From: Burkholderia sp. FERM BP-3421
GTDB taxonomy: Bacteria > Pseudomonadota > Gammaproteobacteria > Burkholderiales > Burkholderiaceae
DNA length: 64,000 bases
Assembly (NCBI RefSeq): GCF_028657905.1
Contig: NZ_CP117780.1
Location: forward strand, 372,001 to 436,000
Reading direction: 5' to 3'
The notes under the pieces were generated by a model. The model saw only the letters and a list, made by a program, of their open reading frames with translations, was not told the DNA's origin and did not search any database. This document shows positions 1-8,319 of the stretch, piece by piece (the first letter of the stretch is position 1; every line of letters begins with the position of its first letter). The translations under genes were made by a program, and so were the position numbers.

Positions 1-264
1 ATCTCGCTTCGCTACCACACGCTGTCCGGCTATCGTCCCGCCACCGAGAAGAACTGGATCGGTCTGTGGCGCGGACGCGCGAGCCCGTATAACGCGCCGG
101 CGCCGCTCGCGCGGCTGCGGATCGCGCAGGACGTGACCGACGACACCGTGTCGATCGACGGCGTGACCCTGGCCGCGGGAAACCTTTATACGGTGGTGTA
201 TTTCATGGGCGCGCCGCTTACCAGCGCGGCGGTGCTGCTGACTTTCACGGTCGCGCCGCGCTGA
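1..264 (+). CDS. 3' end of an unrecognised protein
   Basis: An open frame runs from the first base to a TGA at 262-264, giving 87 residues of a protein whose start lies outside the window. It reads as a soluble beta-rich segment with a KNWIGLWRG stretch near residue 18 and ends in LTFTVAPR. The WIGLW stretch loosely recalls SKICH-type calcium-associated beta domains, but that is only an impression. Codon use is strongly GC3-biased like its neighbours, which supports real coding. It converges on the response regulator gene that ends at 331. I assign no function. Confidence 0.6.
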   Translation: MSLRYHTLSGYRPATEKNWIGLWRGRASPYNAPAPLARLRIAQDVTDDTVSIDGVTLAAGNLYTVVYFMGAPLTSAAVLLTFTVAPR

Positions 265-330
265 GCCGCACGGCGGCATGCTCCGGGCCGGGTCGACCCG
301 GCCGCCCCCTCGATATCCGCAATCGAAGCA

Positions 331-954
331 TCACGCCGAGGAAGCCGGCGTCTCGCGCGCGCTCAGCTGCGCGAGCCCGACCGCGTTCTTCACGTCGAGC
401 TTCTCGAACACGCGCGCCCGATGCACCTCCACCGTCCGCACGCTGATGCCCAGCGCATCGGCGATCTCGCGGTTCGTGCGGCCGGCCACGATCTGCCCGG
501 CGATCGCGCGCTCGCGCGGCGTCAGGCTCGCCAGGCGCTGGTCCGGCGTCGTCTCGGGCGGCCCCGCCTGCGCCTGCGCGTATTCGAGCCCGGCGACCAC
601 GCGGTCGACCAGCCGGTTGTCGGAGAACGGCTTCTCGAGGAAGTCGTACGCGCCGGCGCGCAAGGCGTCGACCGCCATCGGGATATCGCCGTGGCCGGTC
701 AGGAACACCACCGCGTGATGCGCGCCCAGGCCCGCGTCGCGCAGTTGCGCGAACAGCTCGAAGCCGCTCATGCCGGGCATCCTCACGTCGATCAGCAGGC
801 ACGCGGGCGCGGCGGCGAGCCCCTCGTCGCGCCAGCTGTCGAGGAACAGGGCCGCGTCGGCGAAACCGCGCACCGCGAGCCCGCGCGAACGGAACAGCGC
901 GCCCAGCGCATCGCGAATGATCGCGTCGTCGTCGATCAGGTAGAGGTTGCGCAT
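331..954 (-). CDS. dctR: FixJ/NarL-type response regulator, DctR-like
   Basis: A 207-residue response regulator starting at MRNLYLIDDDAI. The N-terminal receiver shows the acidic DDD pair (residues 7-9), the phosphoacceptor in LLIDVRMPGMSGFE and the conserved lysine in FLEKPF. The C-terminal LuxR-type helix-turn-helix shows LTPRERAI and GRTNREIADALGISVRTVEVHR. The FixJ-like linker and the adjacent PAS kinase and TRAP transporter match the DctS/DctR systems that switch on C4-dicarboxylate TRAP transport. The start at 954 was chosen over an upstream ATG at 1053 because the receiver begins there. It overlaps the kinase gene's 3' end by 19 bases, so the two are cotranscribed. The actual ligand of the system is inferred. 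Confidence 0.82.
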   Translation of the reverse strand: MRNLYLIDDDAIIRDALGALFRSRGLAVRGFADAALFLDSWRDEGLAAAPACLLIDVRMPGMSGFELFAQLRDAGLGAHHAVVFLTGHGDIPMAVDALRAGAYDFLEKPFSDNRLVDRVVAGLEYAQAQAGPPETTPDQRLASLTPRERAIAGQIVAGRTNREIADALGISVRTVEVHRARVFEKLDVKNAVGLAQLSARETPASSA

Positions 955-2921
955 GGCTCGTCGCTCGTCCGCAAATCGAAATAGAAACAGGTGCCCGCGC
1001 CGTCCGGCGCGTAACGCAGGCGGGAATGCATCGTCTCCAGCGCCGAGCGGCACACCGCGATGCCCATGCCCATCCCGTCGGGCTTGGTCGTGAGGAACGG
1101 CCGCTCCAGCGCGTCGCGCGCGTCGTCCGGCAGCCCCTGCCCGCGATCCCGCACGCTGACCCGCACGACGGCCGGCTCGTCCGCCGCCGCGCGCCGTTCG
1201 GCGCGGATCGACACGATGCGTTCGCCGGCGGGCAGATGCGCCATCGCGTCGAACGCGTTGCGCGTGAGATTCAGCAGCACCTGTTCGAGCAGCACGCGAT
1301 CGGCCAGCACGGGCGGCAACGCCGCGTCGAGCACGGTATCGATGCGCTCGCCGAGGCGGCTCGTCTGCAACTGCACGAGCGGCAGCACGCCCGCGATCAC
1401 GGGATCGAGCGCGACGGGCCCGAGCGACGGCGCGGTCTTGCGCACGAACTGCTGCACGCGCCGGATGATCTGCCCGGCCCGCTCGACCTGATGGCGGCCC
1501 TTGGTCAGCAGGTCGAGCGGGCCGCCGGCTTCGTCCGTCGCCGCCTCGGCCGCCATCAGGTTCAACGCCGCCGTGCAGTAGCTGTTGGCCGCCGCGAGCG
1601 GCTGATTCAGCTCGTGCGCGAGCGCCGACGCCATCTCTCCCATCGTCATCACGCGCGCCATGTGATGCAGCTGCTCGCTCTGCGCGCGTTGCCGTTCCTG
1701 CGTGCGCTTCTGCTCGCCGATATCGACGATCGACGCGGTCCAGCCCACCTGCCGGCCCGTGCCGTCGCGCAGCGGCGCTTCGTTGATCAGCACGGTCACG
1801 CGCGCGCCGCCGCGATGCTGGAACACCGACTCATGCGCCTGCCCCGGCAGCGTGCCCGCGAGCAGCTGCGCGTGGCGCTGCGCCGAGCGCTCGGAGAATT
1901 CCGGCGCCCAGTACGGCATCGGCGGCGCGCAGCCGATCAGTTCGTCGGCGCGATAACCGACCATCTCGCAGAACGCCGCATTCACGTAGGTGATGCGCCC
2001 GTCGAGATCGCGCGTGCGCAGCCCGGACACGAGCGAGTCCTCCATCGCCTGACGCAGCGCCTGCTGCTCGCGCAGCGCGTATTCGGCGTGCGCGCGCCGC
2101 ACCAGGTCGCGCCACAGGCGCCACACCGACCCCGCGAGCAGCAGCGACAACGCGGCGACGGCGCCGCTCAACAGGTTCGGGATCAGGTAAGGCGGCCCGC
2201 GCGTGCTGTTCGCCTCCAGGTAGAGCGTCTGGTCCGCGAACCCCGCTTCGATCCGGTGCGTATAGACGCCGCGCCCGCGCACGCGCGGATCGTGCACGGC
2301 GACCCGCTCGCCGCGCGGATCGGTCAGCGTGACGGCGTTCTCGTGCGCGAACCACCACGGCAGCGTCGCCGTCAGCAGACGCTCGATCGACACGACCGCG
2401 GCCATCGCCTGCCCGTCCTCGCCGGGCGTCGGCGCGACGAGCAACGCGAGCCGCGGCTGATCCGCGCGCGGCTCGACGAGCGACGCGGCCGGGCGGCCGA
2501 GCCGCGTCGCGCGCTCGGCGGTGTCGCGCCAGGTCTCGGCCAGCTCGGGACGCGGCATCGCCGCCCGCGCCGCCCCGCCGGGAAAACACCGCACCGCCTC
2601 GAAGACGCGTTCGAGCCGGCACAGCGCCAGCACCTCGGGGCTGCGCCGCAGCAATTCCGCCGCGCGCCGCGCGAACAGCGCGGGGGCGGGCTCGGCGGCG
2701 AGATCCGTGCCGACGATCTGCATCGCCTCGACGAGCCGCTGCGCCTCGAAGCCGAGCGCCTGCTGCGCCCACAGCGTGTCCGAGATCAACTGTTCGTGAC
2801 GTTGTTCGCGCTCGAAGCGCACCGCGACGAGCGGCGCCGCGAACGCGCCCGCGACGATCAGCGCGATCGCCGCGAAGGTCAGCAGCACGCGCCGCCGGGG
2901 CTGCGCGAAGGGGCCCGGCAT
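936..2921 (-). CDS. dctS: Membrane PAS-containing sensor histidine kinase, DctS-like
   Basis: A kinase of about 661 residues. An N-terminal membrane helix (RVLLTFAAIALIVAGAF) is followed by a periplasmic sensing region of roughly 230 residues, a second helix near ALSLLLAGSVWRLW, a PAS domain (DLDGRITYVNAAFCEMVGY), the H-box (ALAHELNQPLAAANSY), N-box (NLTRNAFDAM) and G-boxes (DRGQGLP, GMGMGIAV). The AHELNQPLAAA H-box is typical of the DctB/FixL class. The start is uncertain: MPGPFAQ at 2921 is preferred, and MAGNTYI at 2969 is possible. Neither has a strong ribosome site. It is transcribed divergently from the dctP operon, as expected for a system controlling that transporter. Confidence 0.82.
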   Translation of the reverse strand: MPGPFAQPRRRVLLTFAAIALIVAGAFAAPLVAVRFEREQRHEQLISDTLWAQQALGFEAQRLVEAMQIVGTDLAAEPAPALFARRAAELLRRSPEVLALCRLERVFEAVRCFPGGAARAAMPRPELAETWRDTAERATRLGRPAASLVEPRADQPRLALLVAPTPGEDGQAMAAVVSIERLLTATLPWWFAHENAVTLTDPRGERVAVHDPRVRGRGVYTHRIEAGFADQTLYLEANSTRGPPYLIPNLLSGAVAALSLLLAGSVWRLWRDLVRRAHAEYALREQQALRQAMEDSLVSGLRTRDLDGRITYVNAAFCEMVGYRADELIGCAPPMPYWAPEFSERSAQRHAQLLAGTLPGQAHESVFQHRGGARVTVLINEAPLRDGTGRQVGWTASIVDIGEQKRTQERQRAQSEQLHHMARVMTMGEMASALAHELNQPLAAANSYCTAALNLMAAEAATDEAGGPLDLLTKGRHQVERAGQIIRRVQQFVRKTAPSLGPVALDPVIAGVLPLVQLQTSRLGERIDTVLDAALPPVLADRVLLEQVLLNLTRNAFDAMAHLPAGERIVSIRAERRAAADEPAVVRVSVRDRGQGLPDDARDALERPFLTTKPDGMGMGIAVCRSALETMHSRLRYAPDGAGTCFYFDLRTSDEPCATST

Positions 2922-3034
2922 GACGCCGCGCGCCGCGCGCGAATGTGGGATGTACGTATTGCCCGCCATGCATCGAGAACCGAGACTGGGCGCCACCTGC
3001 CAAGCCAACAGGCAGCAACCAGGAGGAGACTGAA

Positions 3035-4030
3035 ATGAACCTGCGCCGTGTCTTCACGGGGCTGTGCTTGTCCGCCTTTGCGCTCGCCGCGGCCGCCCAG
3101 CAACCGATCGTCATCAAGTTCAGCCACGTCGTGGCCGCCGACACGCCGAAAGGCAAGGCGGCCGATTACTTCAAGAAGCTCGCTGAAACGCGCACGAACG
3201 GGCGCGTGAAGGTGGAGGTCTACCCGAACAGCCAGCTGTACAAGGATAAGGAGGAACTCGAGGCGCTGCAACTCGGGTCGGTCCAGATGCTCGCGCCGTC
3301 GCTCGCGAAATTCGGCCCGCTCGGCGCGAAGGAATTCGAGCTGTTCGACCTGCCCTATCTGTTCGACGGCTACGATGCGCTGCACAAGGTCACCGAGGGC
3401 CCGCTCGGCAAGCGCCTGATGACGCGGCTCGAAACCAAGGGCATCACGGGCCTCGCGTACTGGGACAACGGCTTCAAGGTGATGAGCGCGAACCGCCCGC
3501 TGCGCGAGCCGGCCGACTTCCGCGGCCTCAAGATGCGGATCCAGTCGTCGAAGGTGCTCGACGCGCAGTTCCGCGCGCTGAGCGCGATCCCGCAGGTGAT
3601 GGCGTTCTCCGAGGTCTACCAGGGCCTGCAGACGGGCGTGGTGGACGGCACGGAGAACACGCCGTCGAACCTGTACACGCAGCGCATGAACGAAGTCCAG
3701 AAATACGTGACGCTGTCCAACCACGGCTATATCGGCTATGCGGTGATCGTCAACCGCAAGTTCTGGAGCGGCCTGCCCGACGACGTGCGCACCGCGCTCG
3801 ACGGCGCGATGCGCGATGCGACGCGCTATGCGAACGAGATCGCGAAGCGCGAGAACGACGACGCGCTCGCCAAGATCAAGGCGACCGGCAAGACCGAGCT
3901 GATCTCGCTCACGCCCGCGCAGACGGCCGACTGGCGCCGCGCGCTGTCGAAGGTGCATCGCGGCCAGGAGCAGCGGATCGGCCCCGATCTCGTGCGCGAC
4001 GTGTACCGCGCGACCGGCCAGTCGATGTAA
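3035..4030 (+). CDS. dctP: TRAP transporter periplasmic binding protein DctP
   Basis: A 331-residue secreted solute-binding protein, first gene of dctPQM. A strong ribosome site (AGGAGGAGA) precedes the ATG at 3035, which fixes the start over an in-frame ATG at 2945. The signal peptide is MNLRRVFTGLCLSAFALAAAAQ. Family features are IKFSHVVAADTPKGKAA, VYPNSQLYKDKEELEALQLG, the substrate-arginine region GLKMRIQ and VVDGTENTPSN. DctP-family proteins deliver C4-dicarboxylates or related organic acids to the membrane subunits. The exact substrate cannot be read from sequence, and the nearby citryl-CoA-lyase-like gene leaves tricarboxylates open. Confidence 0.9.
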   Translation: MNLRRVFTGLCLSAFALAAAAQQPIVIKFSHVVAADTPKGKAADYFKKLAETRTNGRVKVEVYPNSQLYKDKEELEALQLGSVQMLAPSLAKFGPLGAKEFELFDLPYLFDGYDALHKVTEGPLGKRLMTRLETKGITGLAYWDNGFKVMSANRPLREPADFRGLKMRIQSSKVLDAQFRALSAIPQVMAFSEVYQGLQTGVVDGTENTPSNLYTQRMNEVQKYVTLSNHGYIGYAVIVNRKFWSGLPDDVRTALDGAMRDATRYANEIAKRENDDALAKIKATGKTELISLTPAQTADWRRALSKVHRGQEQRIGPDLVRDVYRATGQSM

Positions 4031-4048
4031 GGCCCGGGGAGCGTCGTC

Positions 4049-4627
4049 ATGAAACTGCTCGACCGCCTCGAGGAAACCCTGATCGCGACGCTGATGGGCG
4101 TGGCCACGCTCGTGATCTTCGTCGCCGTGATCCATCGCTATGCGTCCGGCGTCGGCGTCCCCTACCTGCAGGACTGGCTGCTCGCGCTCGACCTGAGCTG
4201 GGCGCAGGAACTGTGCATCTACCTGTTCGTGTGGATGGCCAAGTTCGGCGCGGCCTACGGCGTGCGCACCGGCATCCACGTCGGCGTCGACGTGATGATC
4301 AACCGCCTGCAGCCGGGCGCGCGGCGCGCGTGCATCGTGTTCGGCCTGCTCGCGGGCGCGCTGTTTACGGGCGTGATCGGCACGCTCGGCGCGCGTTTCG
4401 TCTGGGCGCTCGCGCACACGGACCAGGTCTCCCCCGATCTCGAGCTGCCGCGCTGGATCGCCTTCCTGTGCGTGCCGCTCGGCTCCTACCTGATGTGCTT
4501 CCGCTTCCTGCAGGTCGCGCGGCGCTTCCTGCGCGACGGCATGCTGCCCAAACACGATCATGCGCAGGTCGAGGGCCTGGACGCGCCCGCTCCCGCCGCG
4601 CCGGTTCCGCAAGGAGTTCATCCATGA
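4049..4627 (+). CDS. dctQ: TRAP transporter small membrane subunit DctQ
   Basis: A 192-residue inner-membrane protein with four hydrophobic segments (for example ATLMGVATLVIFVAVIHRY and IVFGLLAGALFTGVIGTLGA). It has the DctQ-family LSWAQELCIYLFVWMAKFGAAYGVR stretch, seen here in parts as WAQELCIYLFVW and GAAYGVR, and HVGVDVMI. It lies 18 bases after dctP, and its stop overlaps the dctM start by four bases (ATGA), so translational coupling is likely. It pairs with DctM to form the sodium-dependent symporter. Confidence 0.9.
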   Translation: MKLLDRLEETLIATLMGVATLVIFVAVIHRYASGVGVPYLQDWLLALDLSWAQELCIYLFVWMAKFGAAYGVRTGIHVGVDVMINRLQPGARRACIVFGLLAGALFTGVIGTLGARFVWALAHTDQVSPDLELPRWIAFLCVPLGSYLMCFRFLQVARRFLRDGMLPKHDHAQVEGLDAPAPAAPVPQGVHP

Positions 4628-6246
4628 GTCACAGTCAGCCGCTCGCCGCGCCCGCGGTCGGCGATCCGCGCGTCACGCGCGTCATCTTCGGCGTGGTCGC
4701 CGTCCTCCTGGTCGCGCTGCTGCTCGGCTTCGGCAAGCCCGCGTTCATCTTCTGCCTGCTGATCGCGCTGCTGCTGACGGGCATGCCGGTGTCGATCGCG
4801 CTCGGCCTCACCGTGCTCACCTACCTGTTCACGATGACCGCCGTGCCGATCGAATCGGTCGCGTTGAAGCTGTTCACCGGCATCGAGAACTTCGAGATCA
4901 TGGCGATCCCGTTCTTCATCCTGGCGGGCGGCTTCCTCACGCACGGCGGCGTCGCGCGACGCATGATCGCGTTCGCGACCAGCATCGTCGGCCACCTGCA
5001 CGGCGGCCTCGGGCTCGCCGGCGTGCTCGCCTGCGCGATGTTCGCGGCGATCTCCGGATCGAGCCCCGCCACCGTGATGGCGATCGGCTCGATCCTGCTG
5101 CCGGCCATGGTTCAGCAGGGCTTCCCGAACCGCTTCGGCGCCGGCGTGATCGCGACCTCCGGGTCGCTCGGCATCCTGATCCCGCCGTCGATCGTGATGG
5201 TGCTGTATTCGGTGTCCACCAACACCTCGGTCGGCGACCTGTTTCTCGCGGGCGTCGTGCCGGGCATCCTGCTCGCACTGCTGCTCGGCTTCGTGACCTG
5301 GTTCATCGCGCGCCGCCACGGCTATCCGCGCTTCCGCGAATTCGACGGCCACGGCCCGCTCGCGGCCACCGGCCATGCGCTGTGGGGTCTGTTGCTGTGC
5401 CTCGCGTTCTCGATCGCGCCGCCCGCCGTGCTGATCGGCCTGCTGTATCTCGTGCTGAGCCGCGCCGCACCCGGCCTCGCGGCCGGCGTCGGGATCATCG
5501 GCGTCGTGCTCGCGCTGGCGTGGCTCTACGTCGCCTACCGGGTCGGCCGACGCTTCACGCACCCCAGGCTGCTGCGCGCGGAGGCGCAGCGGGTCTGGAC
5601 CACCTACTGGGAAAGCGTGTGGGGCCTGCTGCTGATCGTGGTCGTGATGGGCGGCATCTACTCGGGCGTGTTCACGCCGACCGAAGCCGCCGCGATGAGC
5701 GCCGTCTATGCGTTCCTGGTGTCGACCTGCGTGTACGGCGACCTGCCGCTCAAGCGCGTGCCGAAGGTGCTGCTCGACGCCGCGAGCATGAGCGCGATGC
5801 TGCTCTACATCATCACCAACGCGGTGCTGTTCTCGTTCCTGATGACGTCCGAGAGCATTCCGCAGCAGATGGCCGGCTGGATCCTCGGCCAGGGGCTCGG
5901 CCCGATCGGCTTCCTGCTGGTCGTGAACGTGCTGCTGCTGCTCGCGGGCAACGTGATGGAGCCGTCGTCGATCGTGCTGATCATGGCGCCGATCCTGTTC
6001 CCCGTCGCCCATCAGCTCGGCATCGATCCGATCCACTTCGGCATCCTGATGGTCGTGAACATGGAAGTCGGGATGTGCCACCCGCCCGTCGGGCTCAACC
6101 TGTACGTGGCGAGCGGCATCACGCGGATGGGCATCACGGAGCTGACGGTCGCGGTCCTGCCCTGGCTCGCCGCGATGCTCGGCTTCCTGCTGCTCGTGAC
6201 CTATGTGCCGGCCATCTCGCTGTGGCTGCCCAACCTGCTGAAATGA
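4624..6246 (+). CDS. dctM: TRAP transporter large membrane subunit DctM
   Basis: A 540-residue polytopic permease. Conserved DctM segments include GMPVSIALGL, FFILAGGFLTHGG, AISGSSPATVMAIGSI, GSLGILIPPSIVMV, GIYSGVFTPTEAAA and NVMEPSSIVLIMAPI. The start at 4624 overlaps the dctQ stop. Usual DctM proteins are about 425 residues. This one carries an additional stretch at about residues 241-328, between WFIARRHGYPR and WGLLLIVVVMGG, containing two more hydrophobic segments. The stop is five bases before the convergent gene at 6252. Confidence 0.9.
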   Translation: MSHSQPLAAPAVGDPRVTRVIFGVVAVLLVALLLGFGKPAFIFCLLIALLLTGMPVSIALGLTVLTYLFTMTAVPIESVALKLFTGIENFEIMAIPFFILAGGFLTHGGVARRMIAFATSIVGHLHGGLGLAGVLACAMFAAISGSSPATVMAIGSILLPAMVQQGFPNRFGAGVIATSGSLGILIPPSIVMVLYSVSTNTSVGDLFLAGVVPGILLALLLGFVTWFIARRHGYPRFREFDGHGPLAATGHALWGLLLCLAFSIAPPAVLIGLLYLVLSRAAPGLAAGVGIIGVVLALAWLYVAYRVGRRFTHPRLLRAEAQRVWTTYWESVWGLLLIVVVMGGIYSGVFTPTEAAAMSAVYAFLVSTCVYGDLPLKRVPKVLLDAASMSAMLLYIITNAVLFSFLMTSESIPQQMAGWILGQGLGPIGFLLVVNVLLLLAGNVMEPSSIVLIMAPILFPVAHQLGIDPIHFGILMVVNMEVGMCHPPVGLNLYVASGITRMGITELTVAVLPWLAAMLGFLLLVTYVPAISLWLPNLLK

Positions 6247-6251
6247 CCGCG

Positions 6252-7040
6252 CTACGCGCCGCCGCGCAGGTGGGCCGACGCCTCGTCCTCGACGCGCCGC
6301 CACAGCTCGACCGCCATCGGCCGCTCGGCCTCCTCGGCGAGATGGCCGACGAGGCCGACCGCGCGCGCCATCACGCCGAAGCCGCGCACGATCCGCCACG
6401 GAAAGCCGAACTCGCAGCAGATCGCGCCGATCGCGCCCGTCGCGTTGACGGGCAGCACCTTGCCCGACACGCGCGCCGCCTCGTCGCCGATCCGTTGCAT
6501 CAGGTCCACGTAGCCGCCCGACAGGCCGTTTTGCGCGGCGATCTCGAACAGGCGCGGCGTACGCGGATCGATCGGCTTGTGCAGCGGATGGCCGAGGCCC
6601 GGCAGCGCGACGCCGCGCGCGCGCCAGGCGGCGACCGTGTCGCGCGCGAGCGCGTCCGGATCCGTGCAGCGCGCGCCATACGGCAGCGCCTCGGACAGCA
6701 TCCGGCACGCGCCCTCCATGCTGCCGACGAACACCGAGCCCAGCCCGCACAGCCCGGCGGCGACCGCCGCCTGAAGCGATTCCGGCGCACCGGCGTAAGT
6801 CATGCGCGCGACGATCGCGCTGGGTGTCATGCCGTGCTCGACGAGCGTCACGAGGATCGCGTTGAACACCGTCGACTGCGCGGGCGTCGGCACGCGGCCC
6901 GTCAGTTGCAGGAACGCGAAATCGCCGAGGTTCATGTGGCCGAGCACCTCGTTCGGCAGATCCTTGCCGCGCACGACGATGCGGTCCGGCTCGCTGAACG
7001 CGATGTCGGAACGCACCACGGGTTTCGGTTGACGGGCCAT
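6252..7040 (-). CDS. Citryl-CoA lyase / citrate-synthase-family protein
   Basis: A 262-residue protein of the citrate-synthase fold, much shorter than true citrate synthase (about 430) and close to the short citryl-CoA-lyase-annotated family. Seen: GLGSVFVGSMEGACRML, ALPGLGHPLHKPIDPRTPRLFEIA (the active-site histidine region) and PVNATGAIGAICCEFGFPW. Where citrate synthases carry a catalytic aspartate after PVN, this protein has NATG, which fits a lyase-like variant. It likely cleaves or forms a citryl- or related acyl-CoA. It is divergent from the LysR gene at 7401, which probably controls it, and sits next to an organic-acid TRAP transporter. Confidence 0.72.
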   Translation of the reverse strand: MARQPKPVVRSDIAFSEPDRIVVRGKDLPNEVLGHMNLGDFAFLQLTGRVPTPAQSTVFNAILVTLVEHGMTPSAIVARMTYAGAPESLQAAVAAGLCGLGSVFVGSMEGACRMLSEALPYGARCTDPDALARDTVAAWRARGVALPGLGHPLHKPIDPRTPRLFEIAAQNGLSGGYVDLMQRIGDEAARVSGKVLPVNATGAIGAICCEFGFPWRIVRGFGVMARAVGLVGHLAEEAERPMAVELWRRVEDEASAHLRGGA

Positions 7041-7400
7041 GCCATGCCTCCTTGGAATTGCCGCGACGCGATCTCACGCGGGCGGGCCGCGCTCCCCGGC
7101 CGCACTTCCCGGCGGCGCAACCACCGTTGCGCCGCCGCGGGTTGCGCGCCGCCCCGCGCGTCGCGACGCCGGGGTGCGACGAGCTTGACGCATCCTCGCC
7201 GCGCCGGCCATTTGTCTCTCGCGAATCCGGCGTTCGGCGCGCGTTAACCCGCGACGCCCCCCATCGCAACGCGGTCGCCGCGGCGCGCGTAAGATGAACG
7301 GCGCATCGGGCCGGCCGACGGCCGGCCTTGCCCGTATTGCTCCACGGACAGCCGGGCCGCACGCCGGCCGTCCTCGCCGGAGACCTCCAGGAATCCCGCC
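7041..7400. promoter_or_regulatory. Divergent intergenic region between citrate-synthase-family and LysR genes
   Basis: About 360 bases without a convincing gene. It must hold both divergent promoters and, by analogy with LysR systems, the regulator binding site. A GGAG-containing ribosome site lies just before the LysR start (GACCTCCAGGAATCC). I could not single out a T-N11-A operator with confidence. Confidence 0.4.
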
Positions 7401-8303
7401 ATGCGTTTCGATCTGGTCGACCTGCATCTGTTCACCCATATCGCCGAAGCGCGCAGCCTGACGCGCGGCGCCGAGCGCTCGCATCTGTCGCTGCCCGCGG
7501 CCAGCACGCGCATCAAGAACCTCGAGGAACAGGTCGGGGTCAAGCTGCTGAGCCGCACGAGCCAGGGCGTGACCGTCACCGCGCCCGGCGCAACGCTGCT
7601 CGCGCACGCGCGCCGCGTGTTGCGGCAGCTCGAACAGCTGTCCGGGGACCTGCAGGAATATGCGTCCGGCGTGAAAGGCCACGTGCGCGTGTTCGCGAAC
7701 ACCACCGCCATGAGCGAATTCCTGCCCGCCGTGCTGCGTCACTACCTGGTCAACCACCCGGACGTGACGGTCGACATGCAGGAACGGCTCAGCCCGGACA
7801 TCATCCGCGCGGTGCAGGACGGCGTGGTCGACATCGGCATCGTGGCCGGCGACGTGCGCACCGACGGCCTCGACGTGATGCCGTACCGGCGCGAACGGCT
7901 GGTGCTCGCCTGCGCGCTCAGCCATCCGCTCGCCGAGCGGCGGCGCCTCGCCTTCACCGAGGCGCTCGACTACGACTTCGTCGGGCTGCCGGAGGCGAGC
8001 GCGATCCACGCCTTCCTCAAGCGCGCGGCGGCCGACCTGCAGCGCACGCTGCGCTGGCGCATCCAGGTCAGCAACTTCGAGACCGCCTGCCGCATGATCG
8101 AGGCGAACGTCGGCGTCGGCGTGCTGCCCGAGGGTACCGCGCGCCGCCATGCGCGCGGCATGGCGCTGCGCATCGTCGCGCTCGACGACGCATGGGCCGA
8201 GCGCAAGCTGCAGATCTGCGTCGCGCAGCGCGATGCGCTGCCGCTGTTCGCGCGCAGGCTCGTCGATCTGCTGATCGAGGACGGCGCGGGCCGGCAGGAC
8301 TGA
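7401..8303 (+). CDS. LysR-family transcriptional regulator
   Basis: A 300-residue LysR protein. The winged helix-turn-helix is at the N-terminus (LHLFTHIAEARSLTRGAERSHLSLPAASTRIKNLE seen in parts, such as LTRGAERSHLSLPAAS), followed by the LysR substrate domain (VRVFANTTAMSEFLPAVL, DIGIVAGDV, PYRRERLVLACALSHPLAE, VGVGVLPEGTARR). LysR proteins usually regulate the divergently transcribed neighbour, here the citryl-CoA-lyase-like gene, and sense a small acid. The downstream acyl-CoA synthetase is convergent to it. Confidence 0.88.
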   Translation: MRFDLVDLHLFTHIAEARSLTRGAERSHLSLPAASTRIKNLEEQVGVKLLSRTSQGVTVTAPGATLLAHARRVLRQLEQLSGDLQEYASGVKGHVRVFANTTAMSEFLPAVLRHYLVNHPDVTVDMQERLSPDIIRAVQDGVVDIGIVAGDVRTDGLDVMPYRRERLVLACALSHPLAERRRLAFTEALDYDFVGLPEASAIHAFLKRAAADLQRTLRWRIQVSNFETACRMIEANVGVGVLPEGTARRHARGMALRIVALDDAWAERKLQICVAQRDALPLFARRLVDLLIEDGAGRQD

Positions 8304-8319
8304 GCGCGAGCGGCGGCGC

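Noticed and set aside
936..3038. Long plus-strand open frame (670 codons, 1026-3038) opposite the sensor kinase
   Set aside because: Composition is almost entirely Arg/Ala/His/Gln without family motifs. The minus strand has a complete kinase with all boxes, so this is a shadow of GC-rich codon bias.
4618..7362. A 914-codon minus-strand frame across dctM
   Set aside because: Arg/Asp/His-rich low-complexity translation opposite a clear permease. A shadow frame.
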